A DNA stretch of 64,000 bases from Leptolyngbyaceae cyanobacterium clean351 (GTDB taxonomy: Bacteria > Cyanobacteriota > Cyanobacteriia > DAIDHW01). Made by a program: the position numbers and the translations under genes. Of this stretch, positions 8,264-16,938 are shown piece by piece (within the stretch, counting starts at the first letter, position 1; every line of letters begins with the position of its first letter). Location: assembly GCA_027451865.1 (NCBI GenBank), contig DAIDHW010000001.1, positions 969,530 through 1,033,529 of the forward strand. The letters are read 5' to 3'. The notes below the pieces were generated by a model that had not been told where the DNA came from, searched no databases, and worked only from the letters and a program-made list of their open reading frames with translations.

Positions 8264-9211
8264 ATGAAACTAGATCCGGAATTTAAACGATACAAAGGTA
8301 TCCTGGGACAAGTTCTTTATCGCCTTGGCTTCATAGAGAAAAGCCTTAACATACCACTTTTTGGAGTGAAGGGTGCTGGAAAGAGTTATTTTCTTTTCTC
8401 ACTGGGCATGTTCCTTGCCCATCCACTGCGGAAATTGGGTAAGCCAGAAGGTCTTTCTGAAGATCTTCTCAATGGTTATTGGGCAGAGATATTAAAAGGC
8501 AACGTGATCTCAATTACGCAAGGTAAATTTGATGTGGATTTATTGGTCAGACAAGTTTACTCTGGCGATCATGAAGTTGCAGTAGAACGGCAAGCCTACT
8601 TCGAGTCTGGTGTAATAGATTGGTATCATAATCTTGATGATGTAGAACAGCCTGCAACTAATTCAGATAAGTTGGCTACTCGGATCTTTCTACGTACAAA
8701 TGACATTTCCGGTCAGGAATTCACGTCGGCAATGGAGCGGTTACGTGAGCCGACCACGGAGTTGGGAGGTGATCCAATGACTGGGAAATTTATTCAAGTC
8801 GTGCGAGATGGAGATGGCTGTGTCATGATTATTGATCTAGTTCGAGTGAATTTGACAGCAGAACAATACAAAAAAGATCGTGCAAGATATATTCGGGAAG
8901 CCTTAGGAGAGCAGTTGGTTCCATTAGCCAGGGGGCTAGAACTTGCCCTGAGAAATCAGCGTGATCCCAAAAGACGCTATCCTCTATTCTTGGTATTTCC
9001 AAAACGAGATATTCATGGATTGAACAGTCAAGATTTAACTGACTTATTTCAGCGTATGTTCGCCATGACTATTGCCCGTCTGGAGGAAAAAATCTCTATC
9101 CATGTTCATTCCATCCAAAATATGGGGTTTGAGGAAGACGAAAATGGTGATCTTAAGTTTTCCCGTGGTTTAGGACAATTCTTGGCATCTGTTTACTCAG
9201 TCTTTCGTTAA
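8264..9211 (+). CDS. P-loop GTPase-like protein, island gene 2
   Basis: 315 residues, preceded by AAAGGGAGAA. GTPase motifs can be read in order: G1 at G34-V-K-G-A-G-K40-S41, a G3-like DISGQE at 147-152, and a G4-like PKRD after a hydrophobic strand (K247, D249). A strand ending in CVMIIDL lies between G3 and G4. This is the layout of TRAFAC-type GTPases found in predicted bacterial conflict systems (the double-GTPase group), but the exact family needs a profile search. It lies between the zinc-finger membrane protein and island gene 3 with short gaps, so the three probably form one operon. Confidence 0.75.
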   Translation: MKLDPEFKRYKGILGQVLYRLGFIEKSLNIPLFGVKGAGKSYFLFSLGMFLAHPLRKLGKPEGLSEDLLNGYWAEILKGNVISITQGKFDVDLLVRQVYSGDHEVAVERQAYFESGVIDWYHNLDDVEQPATNSDKLATRIFLRTNDISGQEFTSAMERLREPTTELGGDPMTGKFIQVVRDGDGCVMIIDLVRVNLTAEQYKKDRARYIREALGEQLVPLARGLELALRNQRDPKRRYPLFLVFPKRDIHGLNSQDLTDLFQRMFAMTIARLEEKISIHVHSIQNMGFEEDENGDLKFSRGLGQFLASVYSVFR

Positions 9212-9247
9212 ATTACAGTTTACCTTCTTGTATCGGAGAATTTAAGC

Positions 9248-10222
9248 ATGAATAAAAATCGATTTCAGGCTGAACTTCTATCTGCAGCGCACATTGACTA
9301 TCAAGTCAAAGTTCAGTACATTGGGAATTTTCCCTCAGAGTTATCATCTATCCTTTTAACGGGAGCGTTCCCCCTTAGTCCTTCACCTAATTCTACAGAC
9401 GTTGAAGGTCTTAAAATCTTCACCTTCAGGCAACGTTATCTTTGCTTTTGTTGGTTTTTCCAGGCAGGTCGTCAAGATGAGCGGGGTAGGCATACTAGCT
9501 CATCGCGAGTGTTAGTGTTCCCTTTAGATATTTGGCAAGGGCTAATTCCGACACTTGCAGATGTAAGGGAATGGTTGAAGCATCATGACGTGGAAAATAT
9601 GACAGATAATCAATTCTACGAAGCAGTCTGTTCATTAGAGAATACAAGCCTGTCATCAGATCTGGTTAAAAAGGCTCAGCAGGTCACATGGTTTCCATAT
9701 CTATTAGCCAAGTTGATACAGCAGAAGCACGCCACCATTATTGCATCTACACATGCTGAGGCTTTATCTTGGCTTGAAATTTTGTGGTACTACACTCCTG
9801 ACTTTCTCCGATTGAAAATAGAATGGTGTACCTATATTTGGTCCCTGCGAACGGATCATGAAGAAGTTGTTGCTGCTGCTGGTCAGGTTGAGCTACCTCC
9901 GAGGCCATCTCTTCTGAAAAGGTTATTCAAGAATTCTACACGAGAAGAATCAGAATTTCGATTTGATGTTGTACAAGGAATCTCGTCACACCAAATGAAG
10001 GATCTTGATCTGAAACCCTTAGAATGGCTTTGTCAGGAGTTGGTTCGGCAAGAGAGTTGGCAGGGTTTGGAAGTAGATAAGAAACATATATTTATTGCTG
10101 AATCATTAGAGCGCCTGTCCTGTAATCCACGCATCAAACTGTCTAGCCTTATATCTGGCTACCCAGCCAGTCCTAAGTTGATAGAATTCTCCAATTTACT
10201 TAGTCGAAAGAACCCTGATTAA
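9248..10222 (+). CDS. Island gene 3, possible GTPase-associated adaptor (GAP1-N-like)
   Basis: 324 residues, 36 bp after the GTPase gene with GGAGAA upstream. The N-terminal 95 residues contain CFCWFFQAGRQDERGRHTSS leading into a VLVFP strand. A GRxDxRGR motif before a hydrophobic strand is what I remember of the N-terminal domain of GTPase-associated protein 1 in conflict islands. That match is from memory and weak. Residues 110-324 are helical and without recognised motifs. Low G+C like its two partners. Confidence 0.6.
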   Translation: MNKNRFQAELLSAAHIDYQVKVQYIGNFPSELSSILLTGAFPLSPSPNSTDVEGLKIFTFRQRYLCFCWFFQAGRQDERGRHTSSSRVLVFPLDIWQGLIPTLADVREWLKHHDVENMTDNQFYEAVCSLENTSLSSDLVKKAQQVTWFPYLLAKLIQQKHATIIASTHAEALSWLEILWYYTPDFLRLKIEWCTYIWSLRTDHEEVVAAAGQVELPPRPSLLKRLFKNSTREESEFRFDVVQGISSHQMKDLDLKPLEWLCQELVRQESWQGLEVDKKHIFIAESLERLSCNPRIKLSSLISGYPASPKLIEFSNLLSRKNPD

Positions 10223-10471
10223 CTGTTCTTCAGGAATTGAGAATTACTCATATTCAGGTTGACGTAATGGTTTGAGTGTTGTGGAAGCTATCACCCGGCC
10301 AATTAATGCTCTCCTCCGAAAGTCGACTACCTCCAACCAGATCGCCATAAAAATTCTCGGTACAATACAGCATCGTAAGTCTACAGTTGCTATCAAGCTT
10401 CTCAGTGTCCTTGTCTAACTTCACTGCAGATGGGGACGACCCGCTCTACACCCTTTGCCCAGGCTCTATTA

Positions 10472-10688
10472 GTTATTTGGACGCACCACCCGTAACCGGC
10501 CAGTGTTATCACCTCCTAGACATCTTCTAGTTTTAGTCCCAGTAGTTTGCCATGATGTAGCCCTGTCTCCCGCAGTAGCATGAATTGAGACACCCCTGCA
10601 CCAGGCGGATGACTTCCTCGCCGCGGAGGAAACCGCCCCGCTTACCCCAGCCGTGGGCCAGCCGGGTAAATTGCTTATCATCAATCCA
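10472..10688 (-). pseudogene. Decayed tyrosine recombinase (integrase) relic
   Basis: On the minus strand three frame-shifted pieces line up with the core of XerC/D-type recombinases: GGFLRGEEVIRLVQGC (like the FLTPEEV helix), then LLRETGLHHGKLLGLKLEDV (like the TGLR-x-SEL-LGL-x-x-EDV segment carrying the first catalytic Arg), then TGRLRVVRP. Here the arginine position of TGLR reads H, and there are at least two frameshifts and no C-terminal HxxR or Tyr box, so it is dead. It lies directly next to the second copy of the spkG 3' end, as expected for an integrase at an attachment site. Confidence 0.5.
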
Positions 10689-10953
10689 GATTCGCCACCT
10701 CTACCTGGGCTTCCTGCCCGTAGTCCTAGCAGCCCTCCCACGGGGGTTTGCCTTAGCCAATCCTGAGGGGGCAATTAGCCTATTTGACAACTACGGGGAA
10801 TCTGTCGGCCAGATAGTCTGGCCGAAACTAGTCACCATTACTAGCATCAGTGCCCTGGACGCCCAGACTTTGGTAGTAGGAACCTGGTATAGTCACCATG
10901 GCTTGCTCCACTGGCTAGACCTCAGGCGAATGGGTCTAGACTTGGCGTTTTAA
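10689..10953 (+). pseudogene. Second, diverged copy of the spkG 3' end
   Basis: 265 bp matching 5919-6183 with no gaps and about 91% identity, in frame to the stop codon at the same place. The upstream sequence is not homologous to spkG, so this is an isolated 3' fragment. It ends overlapping the stop of mscL on the other strand by four bases; this junction is probably the ancestral spkG-mscL boundary, and the island plus a new spkG 3' end were inserted upstream. Confidence 0.85.
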
Positions 10954-11381
10954 TTCTTGCGCTCCTCAAGGCGCTGGGCCAGACGGTCCAGGGTGGCAGC
11001 GATCCGCTCCTGTAGCAGTAGGTTGGGGTCAGGGGGGGCTTGGGCGGCCTCGAGGGCCTCCTGCCGCCGGAGCCGGCGTTGGGCGGATTCAAAGGCACGA
11101 ATCATGAGAAATATGGAGAAGGCGATGACAACGAAGTTAATCACCGCAGCCAAGAATAACCCGTACTTGATGCCAGCCACCGCCAGGTCATTGAGGTCAT
11201 TAAGGTGCAGACTGGTCAAAACTGGACTGAGAATTGCCGGAGTAATAATGTCGGTGACTAGAGAGTTAATGATCTTGCCAAAGGCCGCGCCGATGATCAC
11301 CGCCACCGCTAAGTCCACTACATTCCCGCGCATCAAGAATTTTTGGAAGTCCCTCCAGAAGCCAGTTGGGTTATTAGTCAT
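10950..11381 (-). CDS. mscL: Large-conductance mechanosensitive channel MscL
   Basis: 143 residues. It starts with FWRDFQKFLMRGNVVDLAVAVIIG, broken here as the amphipathic helix and first membrane span: FLMRGNVVDLAVAVIIGAAF covers the conserved N-terminal part. A second hydrophobic span at about 72-95 and a charged C-terminal coiled helix follow. Forms a pentameric inner-membrane pore that opens on osmotic downshock. Length is normal for the family. Convergent with the spkG 3' fragment. Confidence 0.95.
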   Translation of the reverse strand: MTNNPTGFWRDFQKFLMRGNVVDLAVAVIIGAAFGKIINSLVTDIITPAILSPVLTSLHLNDLNDLAVAGIKYGLFLAAVINFVVIAFSIFLMIRAFESAQRRLRRQEALEAAQAPPDPNLLLQERIAATLDRLAQRLEERKN

Positions 11382-11507
11382 AGAAATCCTCCGAACTAGA
11401 TCAGTACGCCACCAGTCAATTTAGCTGATTTTGGGCGGCCTTGCTAGCCGCGACCCCCGGGGAGCAAGTGCTAGGATCGCAACAGCCCGTTCAACCGCCT
11501 TGGTCCT

Positions 11508-12029
11508 ATGGATGGAAGCTCAGCCCTCTCCCCCAGGCCAGTATTTAGCCTGAGTCAAACCGACCGCACCCGGTCCCATCTAGACTGGGTGTTTCTGGCC
11601 TTGGAAGCCTCGGTGGCAATCCGAGCTGAGGATGTGATTGAGGCTGCCGCCGCCTTGGATTTAGTGGTCACCCTCAGTGAATGGATTGGCCTGTGGCGCC
11701 TGCGCGGTGCTAACCCCCTAGGGTGGGAAGTGGCCAGGAGCAAACATTTACCTGCCGCCGAGGTACAAGCCCTGGTGAAAGTGGCAGCCTATTTAGCTCA
11801 GCAAAACCAACTCAAAATCCGCCAGGTAGTCAGTGCCGCCGTAGATAACCGGACGGATAACCTAGTCAGCGCCTACTTGGAGGTCTTCTGTCATCTCCAC
11901 GGCGGCCCGACGGAAGAGGCGGTACCCCTTGCCCTGCAGATCCTAGTGAAGTTGCTGTTCTACGGTGGACCGCAAGGAGCTGAGTACCTCCAGCAAGACC
12001 TCCAAAGTTGGCCGGGACAGTCCGGCTAA
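11508..12029 (+). CDS. Cyanobacterial conserved protein (DUF3038-like)
   Basis: 173 residues, all helical, soluble. The segment [20 protein letters not shown] and the LRGANPLGW motif match what I recall of DUF3038, a family confined to cyanobacteria that often lies close to DUF4335 genes (one is at 15140). Function unknown. It ends in a four-base convergent overlap with the ABC exporter gene. Confidence 0.7.
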   Translation: MDGSSALSPRPVFSLSQTDRTRSHLDWVFLALEASVAIRAEDVIEAAAALDLVVTLSEWIGLWRLRGANPLGWEVARSKHLPAAEVQALVKVAAYLAQQNQLKIRQVVSAAVDNRTDNLVSAYLEVFCHLHGGPTEEAVPLALQILVKLLFYGGPQGAEYLQQDLQSWPGQSG

Positions 12030-13789
12030 TCACCCACCTGGACCTGCCATAGGCTTCTGTAAACCCCTGCCTGGGCTAGGAGTTGCTCATGGGTTCCCTG
12101 TTCCACTATCTCTCCATGCTCTAGGACGTAGATCCAGTCCGCCCGACGCACCGTAGAGAGGCGGTGGGCGATGGTGATAGTGGTGCGGTCGACTGTGATT
12201 TTCTCCAAAGAACGCTGGATGGCAGCCTCGGTTTCGTTATCTACTGCCGAGGTAGCCTCATCTAAGATCAGTACTGGTGGGTCCTTCAGAAGAGCCCGGG
12301 CAATCGCGAGGCGCTGGCGTTGGCCACCGGAGAGCTTTTGACCCCGTTCCCCCACAATGGTTTGGTAGCCCTGGGGTAGACGCTCGATAAACTGAGCCGC
12401 CTCCGCCAGGACCGCCGCTGCCTTGATCTGGTCTGGGGTAGCCCGGGGGCTGCCGTAGGCGATGTTTTCCGCTACCGTACCGTGGAATAAAAACACATCC
12501 TGGCTGACCCAGCCGATGGCCCGGCGCAGGCTGGCTAGGTGCAAGTCCTGCAAGTCAATACCATCCAAGGTGATGCGGCCTGCCTGGACCTCGTACAGGC
12601 GCAGCAGGAGCTTGACTAGGGTGCTCTTGCCCGAGCCGGTAGAGCCCACGACGGCAATGGTTTGACCGGCTGGAATTTTCAAGGAGAGATTTTTGATCAC
12701 CGGAGGACTACCCGGGTAAGCAAAGGTGACCTGGTCCAGGGTGATTTCCCCGCGCACCCGCTCCAAGTCCAGGTGCCCCGAGGGGATGCTTACAGGGGTG
12801 TCAAGGAGATTCATGACTCGATTAGTGGAGGCCATGGCCCTTTGGTACTGGTCTAGGGTATCCCCCAGGCGGGTCAGGGGCCACAGGAGCCGTTGGGTGA
12901 GAAACACAAGAACACTGTAGGTGCCCACGGCTAAGTGTCCCGTCGCCACCGCATCGCCCCCCACCAGTAAGGTGGCGGTAAAGCCCACCAGAATCACCAT
13001 CCGAATCAGGGGCACAAAGGCAGCACTAAGGGCAATGGCCCGGCGGTTGCTTTGCCGGTAGGCCTCACTTTCTAGGGCTACCCGGCCTAGCTCATAGGCT
13101 TCAGTGGCAAAACTCTTGATGGTGGTGATGCCGCCGAGATTGTTGGCAATGCGGCTATTGAGAATGCTTACCTGCTCCCGGACCTGGGCGTAGCGGGGGG
13201 CAAGGCGGGCCTGGAACGCCAAAGACCCCCAGATGATTAACGGCATGGGCAAGACCGCTAGCCAAGCCACCTCTGGGGCCAGGATAAAAAAGGCACTGCC
13301 AATAATCACCGCCGTCGTCACCACCTGCAGTACCTCATTGGCCCCCCCATCGAGAAAGCGCTCAAGCTGGTTAATGTCATCGTTTAAAATCGACAGGAGA
13401 CCACCGGTACTGCGCTCCTCAAAGTAGGCCATTTCCAGCTCCTGGAGATGGGCGTAGGCGTCAAGGCGTAGATCATGCTGCAGGGTCTGGGCTAACCCTC
13501 GCCATAGGCGGGCGTAGGCATACTCAAAAACTGACTCTAGAACCCACACCACCGCGGTTAGGACCGACAAGACTGCTAACTGTTGGAAAACATCCCCCGC
13601 CCCCAGGCTCGCCAACCAGGATTTAGGCCCCCGAACGACCGCGTCCACCGCCGCTCCAATCAGGGCCGGGGGAGCTAGGTCGAAGATTTTATTAAGGATG
13701 GAACAAAGGGTGGCCAACCAAATCCGGCGATGGTAGCGCCGACAATAGTGGAGCAACCGACTGAGGGGATGGCGGAGGTTCAAGGACAT
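12026..13789 (-). CDS. ABC transporter, fused permease and ATPase (exporter type)
   Basis: 587 residues. An N-terminal six-span ABC membrane domain (about 1-310) precedes the nucleotide-binding domain with Walker [10 protein letters not shown] near residue 383, signature [16 protein letters not shown], Walker [13 protein letters not shown] and the H-loop in TIAHRLSTV. This is a homodimeric or heterodimeric type IV exporter like MsbA. The substrate cannot be told from sequence; lipids or small hydrophobic compounds are usual. It stands alone, with narM 22 bp upstream on the same strand. Confidence 0.9.
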   Translation of the reverse strand: MSLNLRHPLSRLLHYCRRYHRRIWLATLCSILNKIFDLAPPALIGAAVDAVVRGPKSWLASLGAGDVFQQLAVLSVLTAVVWVLESVFEYAYARLWRGLAQTLQHDLRLDAYAHLQELEMAYFEERSTGGLLSILNDDINQLERFLDGGANEVLQVVTTAVIIGSAFFILAPEVAWLAVLPMPLIIWGSLAFQARLAPRYAQVREQVSILNSRIANNLGGITTIKSFATEAYELGRVALESEAYRQSNRRAIALSAAFVPLIRMVILVGFTATLLVGGDAVATGHLAVGTYSVLVFLTQRLLWPLTRLGDTLDQYQRAMASTNRVMNLLDTPVSIPSGHLDLERVRGEITLDQVTFAYPGSPPVIKNLSLKIPAGQTIAVVGSTGSGKSTLVKLLLRLYEVQAGRITLDGIDLQDLHLASLRRAIGWVSQDVFLFHGTVAENIAYGSPRATPDQIKAAAVLAEAAQFIERLPQGYQTIVGERGQKLSGGQRQRLAIARALLKDPPVLILDEATSAVDNETEAAIQRSLEKITVDRTTITIAHRLSTVRRADWIYVLEHGEIVEQGTHEQLLAQAGVYRSLWQVQVGD

Positions 13790-13811
13790 GGGGGCAGCAA
13801 GTTAAGGAGGA

Positions 13812-14297
13812 TTAACGAGGGGGGATTAAGCCAAACTCCCGGAGGGCCGGGATAAAATTACGATTCTCATGGCCCGGCCGGCTCAATTTGTCTAAGGCAA
13901 ACCGCTGCAGGGGGGTGAGGGTCGACCATTGGCTGACCGATAGCTCGACGCCGGCAGCGGCTAGTTGGGCTTGGATCTGGGGGGGGATTAGGGAGGTGTC
14001 CTGCCAGGCCCAAGAAACGGTAGAGGGGGGCAACTCCGGTACCCCCTGACCAGTGTGACCTATAACCAACTGCTGCAGTCTAAACCGATAGGCGCTAATC
14101 TGGCCAGAGTCGGTGCAGGGAAGGTCTAGGAGGGTTTGCCGTTGCGCCAAACTAAACTGTTGCCAGTGACTCAACTTGAGTTTGACCCCACAAAGGTCTA
14201 GCTTGAGCCGGACCACCAGGGGAATACAGCGTAGGGAGGTAACAAAATCCGCTTCGAAGTCGAAACATCCGGAGTCAGACACCATGGGAGGAATCAA
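13812..14297 (-). CDS. narM: Nitrate reductase-associated protein NarM
   Basis: 161 residues. The core FEADFVTSLRCIPLVVRLKL, followed by CGVKLKLSHWQQFS, and the end with LTPLQRFALDKLSRPGHENRNF match the cyanobacterial NarM family. NarM is needed for activity of the ferredoxin-dependent nitrate reductase NarB. The start could be the ATG five codons in (MVSDS). No other nitrate-assimilation gene is in the window; narM is often close to narB or nrt genes but not always. Confidence 0.85.
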   Translation of the reverse strand: MIPPMVSDSGCFDFEADFVTSLRCIPLVVRLKLDLCGVKLKLSHWQQFSLAQRQTLLDLPCTDSGQISAYRFRLQQLVIGHTGQGVPELPPSTVSWAWQDTSLIPPQIQAQLAAAGVELSVSQWSTLTPLQRFALDKLSRPGHENRNFIPALREFGLIPPR

Positions 14298-14378
14298 GGG
14301 AACTAGAAAACTAAACCTTGGCTCGGCAGGAAATTGCCTACAAAGCTATAATTGTAAATTGACTCATACCGGCAGCCC

Positions 14379-15137
14379 ATGACTCCTCCCAAGCTGACAG
14401 AAGACCAGAAACAAGAAGTGCTGCGGTTGTATACCCAAACCGAGGAAACTACCACCACTCTGGCTAGTCGCTTTGGTGTGAGTAATACCACGGTGATCAG
14501 GATCATCAAAGGCTATCTTTCGGCCCAGGAGTACGAAGACTTAGTACAAAAAAAACGCTCCATCCGCTGGGAAGGCGGGGAACCGAGCCCCAGCTCCTCC
14601 CCGATAAGTAAACTAACTCTAGTTAAGACTGAGCCCGACCCTCTGCCCAGCCGACGTTCGCGGCGACGGAAAAAAATAGCTCCCCCTGAGGTAGAACTCG
14701 CTCTAGAGTCATCCCTGGAGATGGACTTGGAGGAGGAGTCATTAGAGAGCTTGGAAGAGGATAACTTCCAACCCGAGTACGGATCGCAAGAACTAGGCAT
14801 CTGCCCCCACGTGAGTAGGCCTGGCGTCATTCATATTCTCCCCCTAGCTGAAGCTCAGCTGCCGGCTTGTTTTTACCTGGTGGTGGACCGCCTCTCAGAA
14901 CTGATTACCAGACCTCTAGAGGAGTTTGCTGACCTCGGGCAAATTCCCCCGGAGGAAGTGCAAAAAAAAACCTTACCAATCTTCGATACCGACCGCAGCG
15001 CCCGGCGATTCTCTAACCATGGTCAACGCATCATCAAGGTCGCCAACGGTGGCCTACTGAAGAAAGTTGCTGCTCACCTGGAGGCCAAGGGAATTACCCG
15101 CCTGCTTATTGATGGCCAAATCTACTCCTGTCCCTGA
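14379..15137 (+). CDS. Helix-turn-helix DNA-binding protein, cyanobacterial
   Basis: 252 residues. Residues 6-48 form a transposase/Hin-like helix-turn-helix (QKQEVLRLYTQTEETTTTLA, then RFGVSNTTVIRIIKG). A charged, serine-rich linker with an RRSRRRKK basic patch comes next, then a C-terminal domain from about 145 ending in ITRLLIDGQIYSC. The last part resembles a conserved cyanobacterial family with no known role. No transposase catalytic domain is present, so this is a regulator or chromosome protein and not a mobile element. It is followed directly by the DUF4335 gene, probably as one transcript. Confidence 0.7.
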   Translation: MTPPKLTEDQKQEVLRLYTQTEETTTTLASRFGVSNTTVIRIIKGYLSAQEYEDLVQKKRSIRWEGGEPSPSSSPISKLTLVKTEPDPLPSRRSRRRKKIAPPEVELALESSLEMDLEEESLESLEEDNFQPEYGSQELGICPHVSRPGVIHILPLAEAQLPACFYLVVDRLSELITRPLEEFADLGQIPPEEVQKKTLPIFDTDRSARRFSNHGQRIIKVANGGLLKKVAAHLEAKGITRLLIDGQIYSCP

Positions 15138-15139
15138 AC

Positions 15140-16336
15140 ATGCCCCTCGGTCAGACCCACCGTTACACTCCTGCCTCCTGCACCCTCGAGGTTATTCATC
15201 GCCAGGCAGTCCTTGCCCCCTGGCGCTCCTCCTATCTGGTACGATTTGCGTTGCGCTTTGAGCGGTTGGGGGTAGCCCTCCAAGGGAGTCCGGCCCAGCT
15301 ACGGCGCCTCCATCGGGTCCTCAGAGACCACCTGGGGAGGCTGATGGACCTAGGGATTTTCCCCTGTCTACCGCCGGAGGAACCTAGCCCCGAGTCAAGG
15401 GAATTGCGGATCGAGGCGAGCAATCTCTGGGAGCATCTCCTGTTCCTCGGTCCCTTGGGCACCCTGGAAACTGGACCGGTGCTACGGCTGAACATCCTGG
15501 ACCTAGCGGATCTGACCGCTGCCCTAGACCAGTACGAACAAGACCGACTAGCCAGACCCCGCTCTACCCCCTGGGCCATGCCAACCTGGGCACGCACTGC
15601 CTTGCCCCTAGTAGTTGTCACTGCCCTCGCCACCAGTTTGGTGAATCGCCTCACCACCGTTGCCCCTGTCACCAAAACCGTAGTTGTATCCCCAGCCCCC
15701 CTGCCTCCTGCCCCTCTGCCCCGGATTGCCCAGACCACCCCGCTTCCAGCCTCCAAGGCTCCCCTGCACCCTGCCGTCTCCCCCAACCCTAAACCCCTAG
15801 CAACGCCCCAGGTCTTGCCCCCACCCCCCACCAGCCTCGGTCCACCGGTGGTAATTCCAAACCCCAGCGGCATCCTCCAACCTCCCCCCGTCGCCCTCAG
15901 CCCTGGCCCAGCCTTGCCTCCCCCCCCCCCCGTCGTGGCAAACGTCCACCCCCTAGAGTCTAAGCCTCCTATAGTTACCTTTAACCAAACCAATAGCCCC
16001 CCCCCGGCCTTGACACCCAGCTCAACACCCAGCAAGAGCACCATCTTCGATACCATCCCTCAGGTAGCCCAGGTGCGCAGCTATTTCCAGCAGCACTGGA
16101 CGCCTCCTGCCCACCTGAGCGATGCTCTACAATACATTTTGGTATTGAGTCCGAATGGGACGATTCGCCAGATTACTCCCCTTGGCACCATGGCTGGTAA
16201 CTACATCGACCAAACCGGTATGCCCTTAATTGGCGAACCTTTTGTCTCGCCGGTAGCCGGAAACTATCAGCCCCAGATTCGGGTAGTTCTCAACCCTGAT
16301 GGCACCGTCCAAACTTTTCTACAATCCTCTAACTAG
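15140..16336 (+). CDS. DUF4335-like protein with proline-rich linker and one membrane span
   Basis: 398 residues. The start, RYTPASCTLEVI then RFALRFERLG, matches DUF4335 of cyanobacteria. One hydrophobic segment at about 154-170 (TALPLVVVTALATSLVN) anchors the protein; residues 175-300 are a Pro/Ala-rich linker typical of a periplasmic spacer, followed by a small C-terminal domain. A run of twelve C at 15920-15931 encodes part of the linker and could slip. Two bases separate it from the HTH gene; leuD follows one base after its stop. Confidence 0.75.
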   Translation: MPLGQTHRYTPASCTLEVIHRQAVLAPWRSSYLVRFALRFERLGVALQGSPAQLRRLHRVLRDHLGRLMDLGIFPCLPPEEPSPESRELRIEASNLWEHLLFLGPLGTLETGPVLRLNILDLADLTAALDQYEQDRLARPRSTPWAMPTWARTALPLVVVTALATSLVNRLTTVAPVTKTVVVSPAPLPPAPLPRIAQTTPLPASKAPLHPAVSPNPKPLATPQVLPPPPTSLGPPVVIPNPSGILQPPPVALSPGPALPPPPPVVANVHPLESKPPIVTFNQTNSPPPALTPSSTPSKSTIFDTIPQVAQVRSYFQQHWTPPAHLSDALQYILVLSPNGTIRQITPLGTMAGNYIDQTGMPLIGEPFVSPVAGNYQPQIRVVLNPDGTVQTFLQSSN

Positions 16337-16337
16337 C

Positions 16338-16931
16338 ATGCAAACAGTGGTAACCATCACCGGCCGCGGCCTACCCCTGCCCGGCAACGATATTGACACA
16401 GACCGGATCATTCCGGCCCGGTTTCTGCGCTGCGTCACCTTTGATGGTTTGGGGGAGCAAGTCTTTGTCGATGACCGGGCTCAAGCCAGCGGGCAACACC
16501 CCTTTGACAACCCTGCTTACCAAGGAGCCTCAATCCTGGTAGTCAACGGCAACTTCGGCTGCGGTTCCTCCCGGGAGCACGCTCCCCAGGCCCTGTACCG
16601 TTGGGGGATTAGAGCTCTCGTCGGGGAAAGCTTTGGGGAAATATTTGCCGGCAACTGTACCGCCATTGGGGTGCCCTGCGTAACTACTTCTCCCCTGGTG
16701 ATCCGCCAAGTACAGCAATTGCTCCAGTCAGACCCCCAAACCCTTCTGGTTATCAACCTTGAGCCCCTCCAGTTAGGTTGTGACTCCCACACCTGGCCCG
16801 TGGAACTAGGACCGGGAACACGGCGGATGTTGATGGAGGGAACGTGGGATGCCTGTGGCCAATTGGTGGGCCAAGCCGAACTGATTCGAGCCCGGGCCGC
16901 CCAACTCCCCTACCTTCACTGGGGACAGTAG
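16338..16931 (+). CDS. leuD: 3-isopropylmalate dehydratase small subunit
   Basis: 197 residues from ATG 16338. Small-subunit swivel domain with GNDIDTDRIIPARFL near the start and the conserved FGCGSSREHAPQAL loop. With LeuC it isomerises 2-isopropylmalate to 3-isopropylmalate in leucine synthesis, in the cytoplasm. leuC is not in the window, which is common in cyanobacteria. Length is normal. Confidence 0.95.
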   Translation: MQTVVTITGRGLPLPGNDIDTDRIIPARFLRCVTFDGLGEQVFVDDRAQASGQHPFDNPAYQGASILVVNGNFGCGSSREHAPQALYRWGIRALVGESFGEIFAGNCTAIGVPCVTTSPLVIRQVQQLLQSDPQTLLVINLEPLQLGCDSHTWPVELGPGTRRMLMEGTWDACGQLVGQAELIRARAAQLPYLHWGQ

Positions 16932-16938
16932 ACCGACC

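Noticed and set aside
10585-10953. A 122-codon open frame that could be called a gene
   Set aside because: Its second part is the duplicated spkG 3' end, and its first part is antisense to the integrase relic and unlike any protein; it has no ribosome binding site.
14379-15137. Transposase, because of the Hin/transposase-like HTH
   Set aside because: No DDE or serine-recombinase catalytic domain, no terminal repeats; the C-terminal half looks like a conserved cyanobacterial domain.
15232-16056. 274-codon minus-strand open frame
   Set aside because: It is antisense to the Pro-rich DUF4335 gene and is a by-product of its C-rich codons (Gly-rich shadow).
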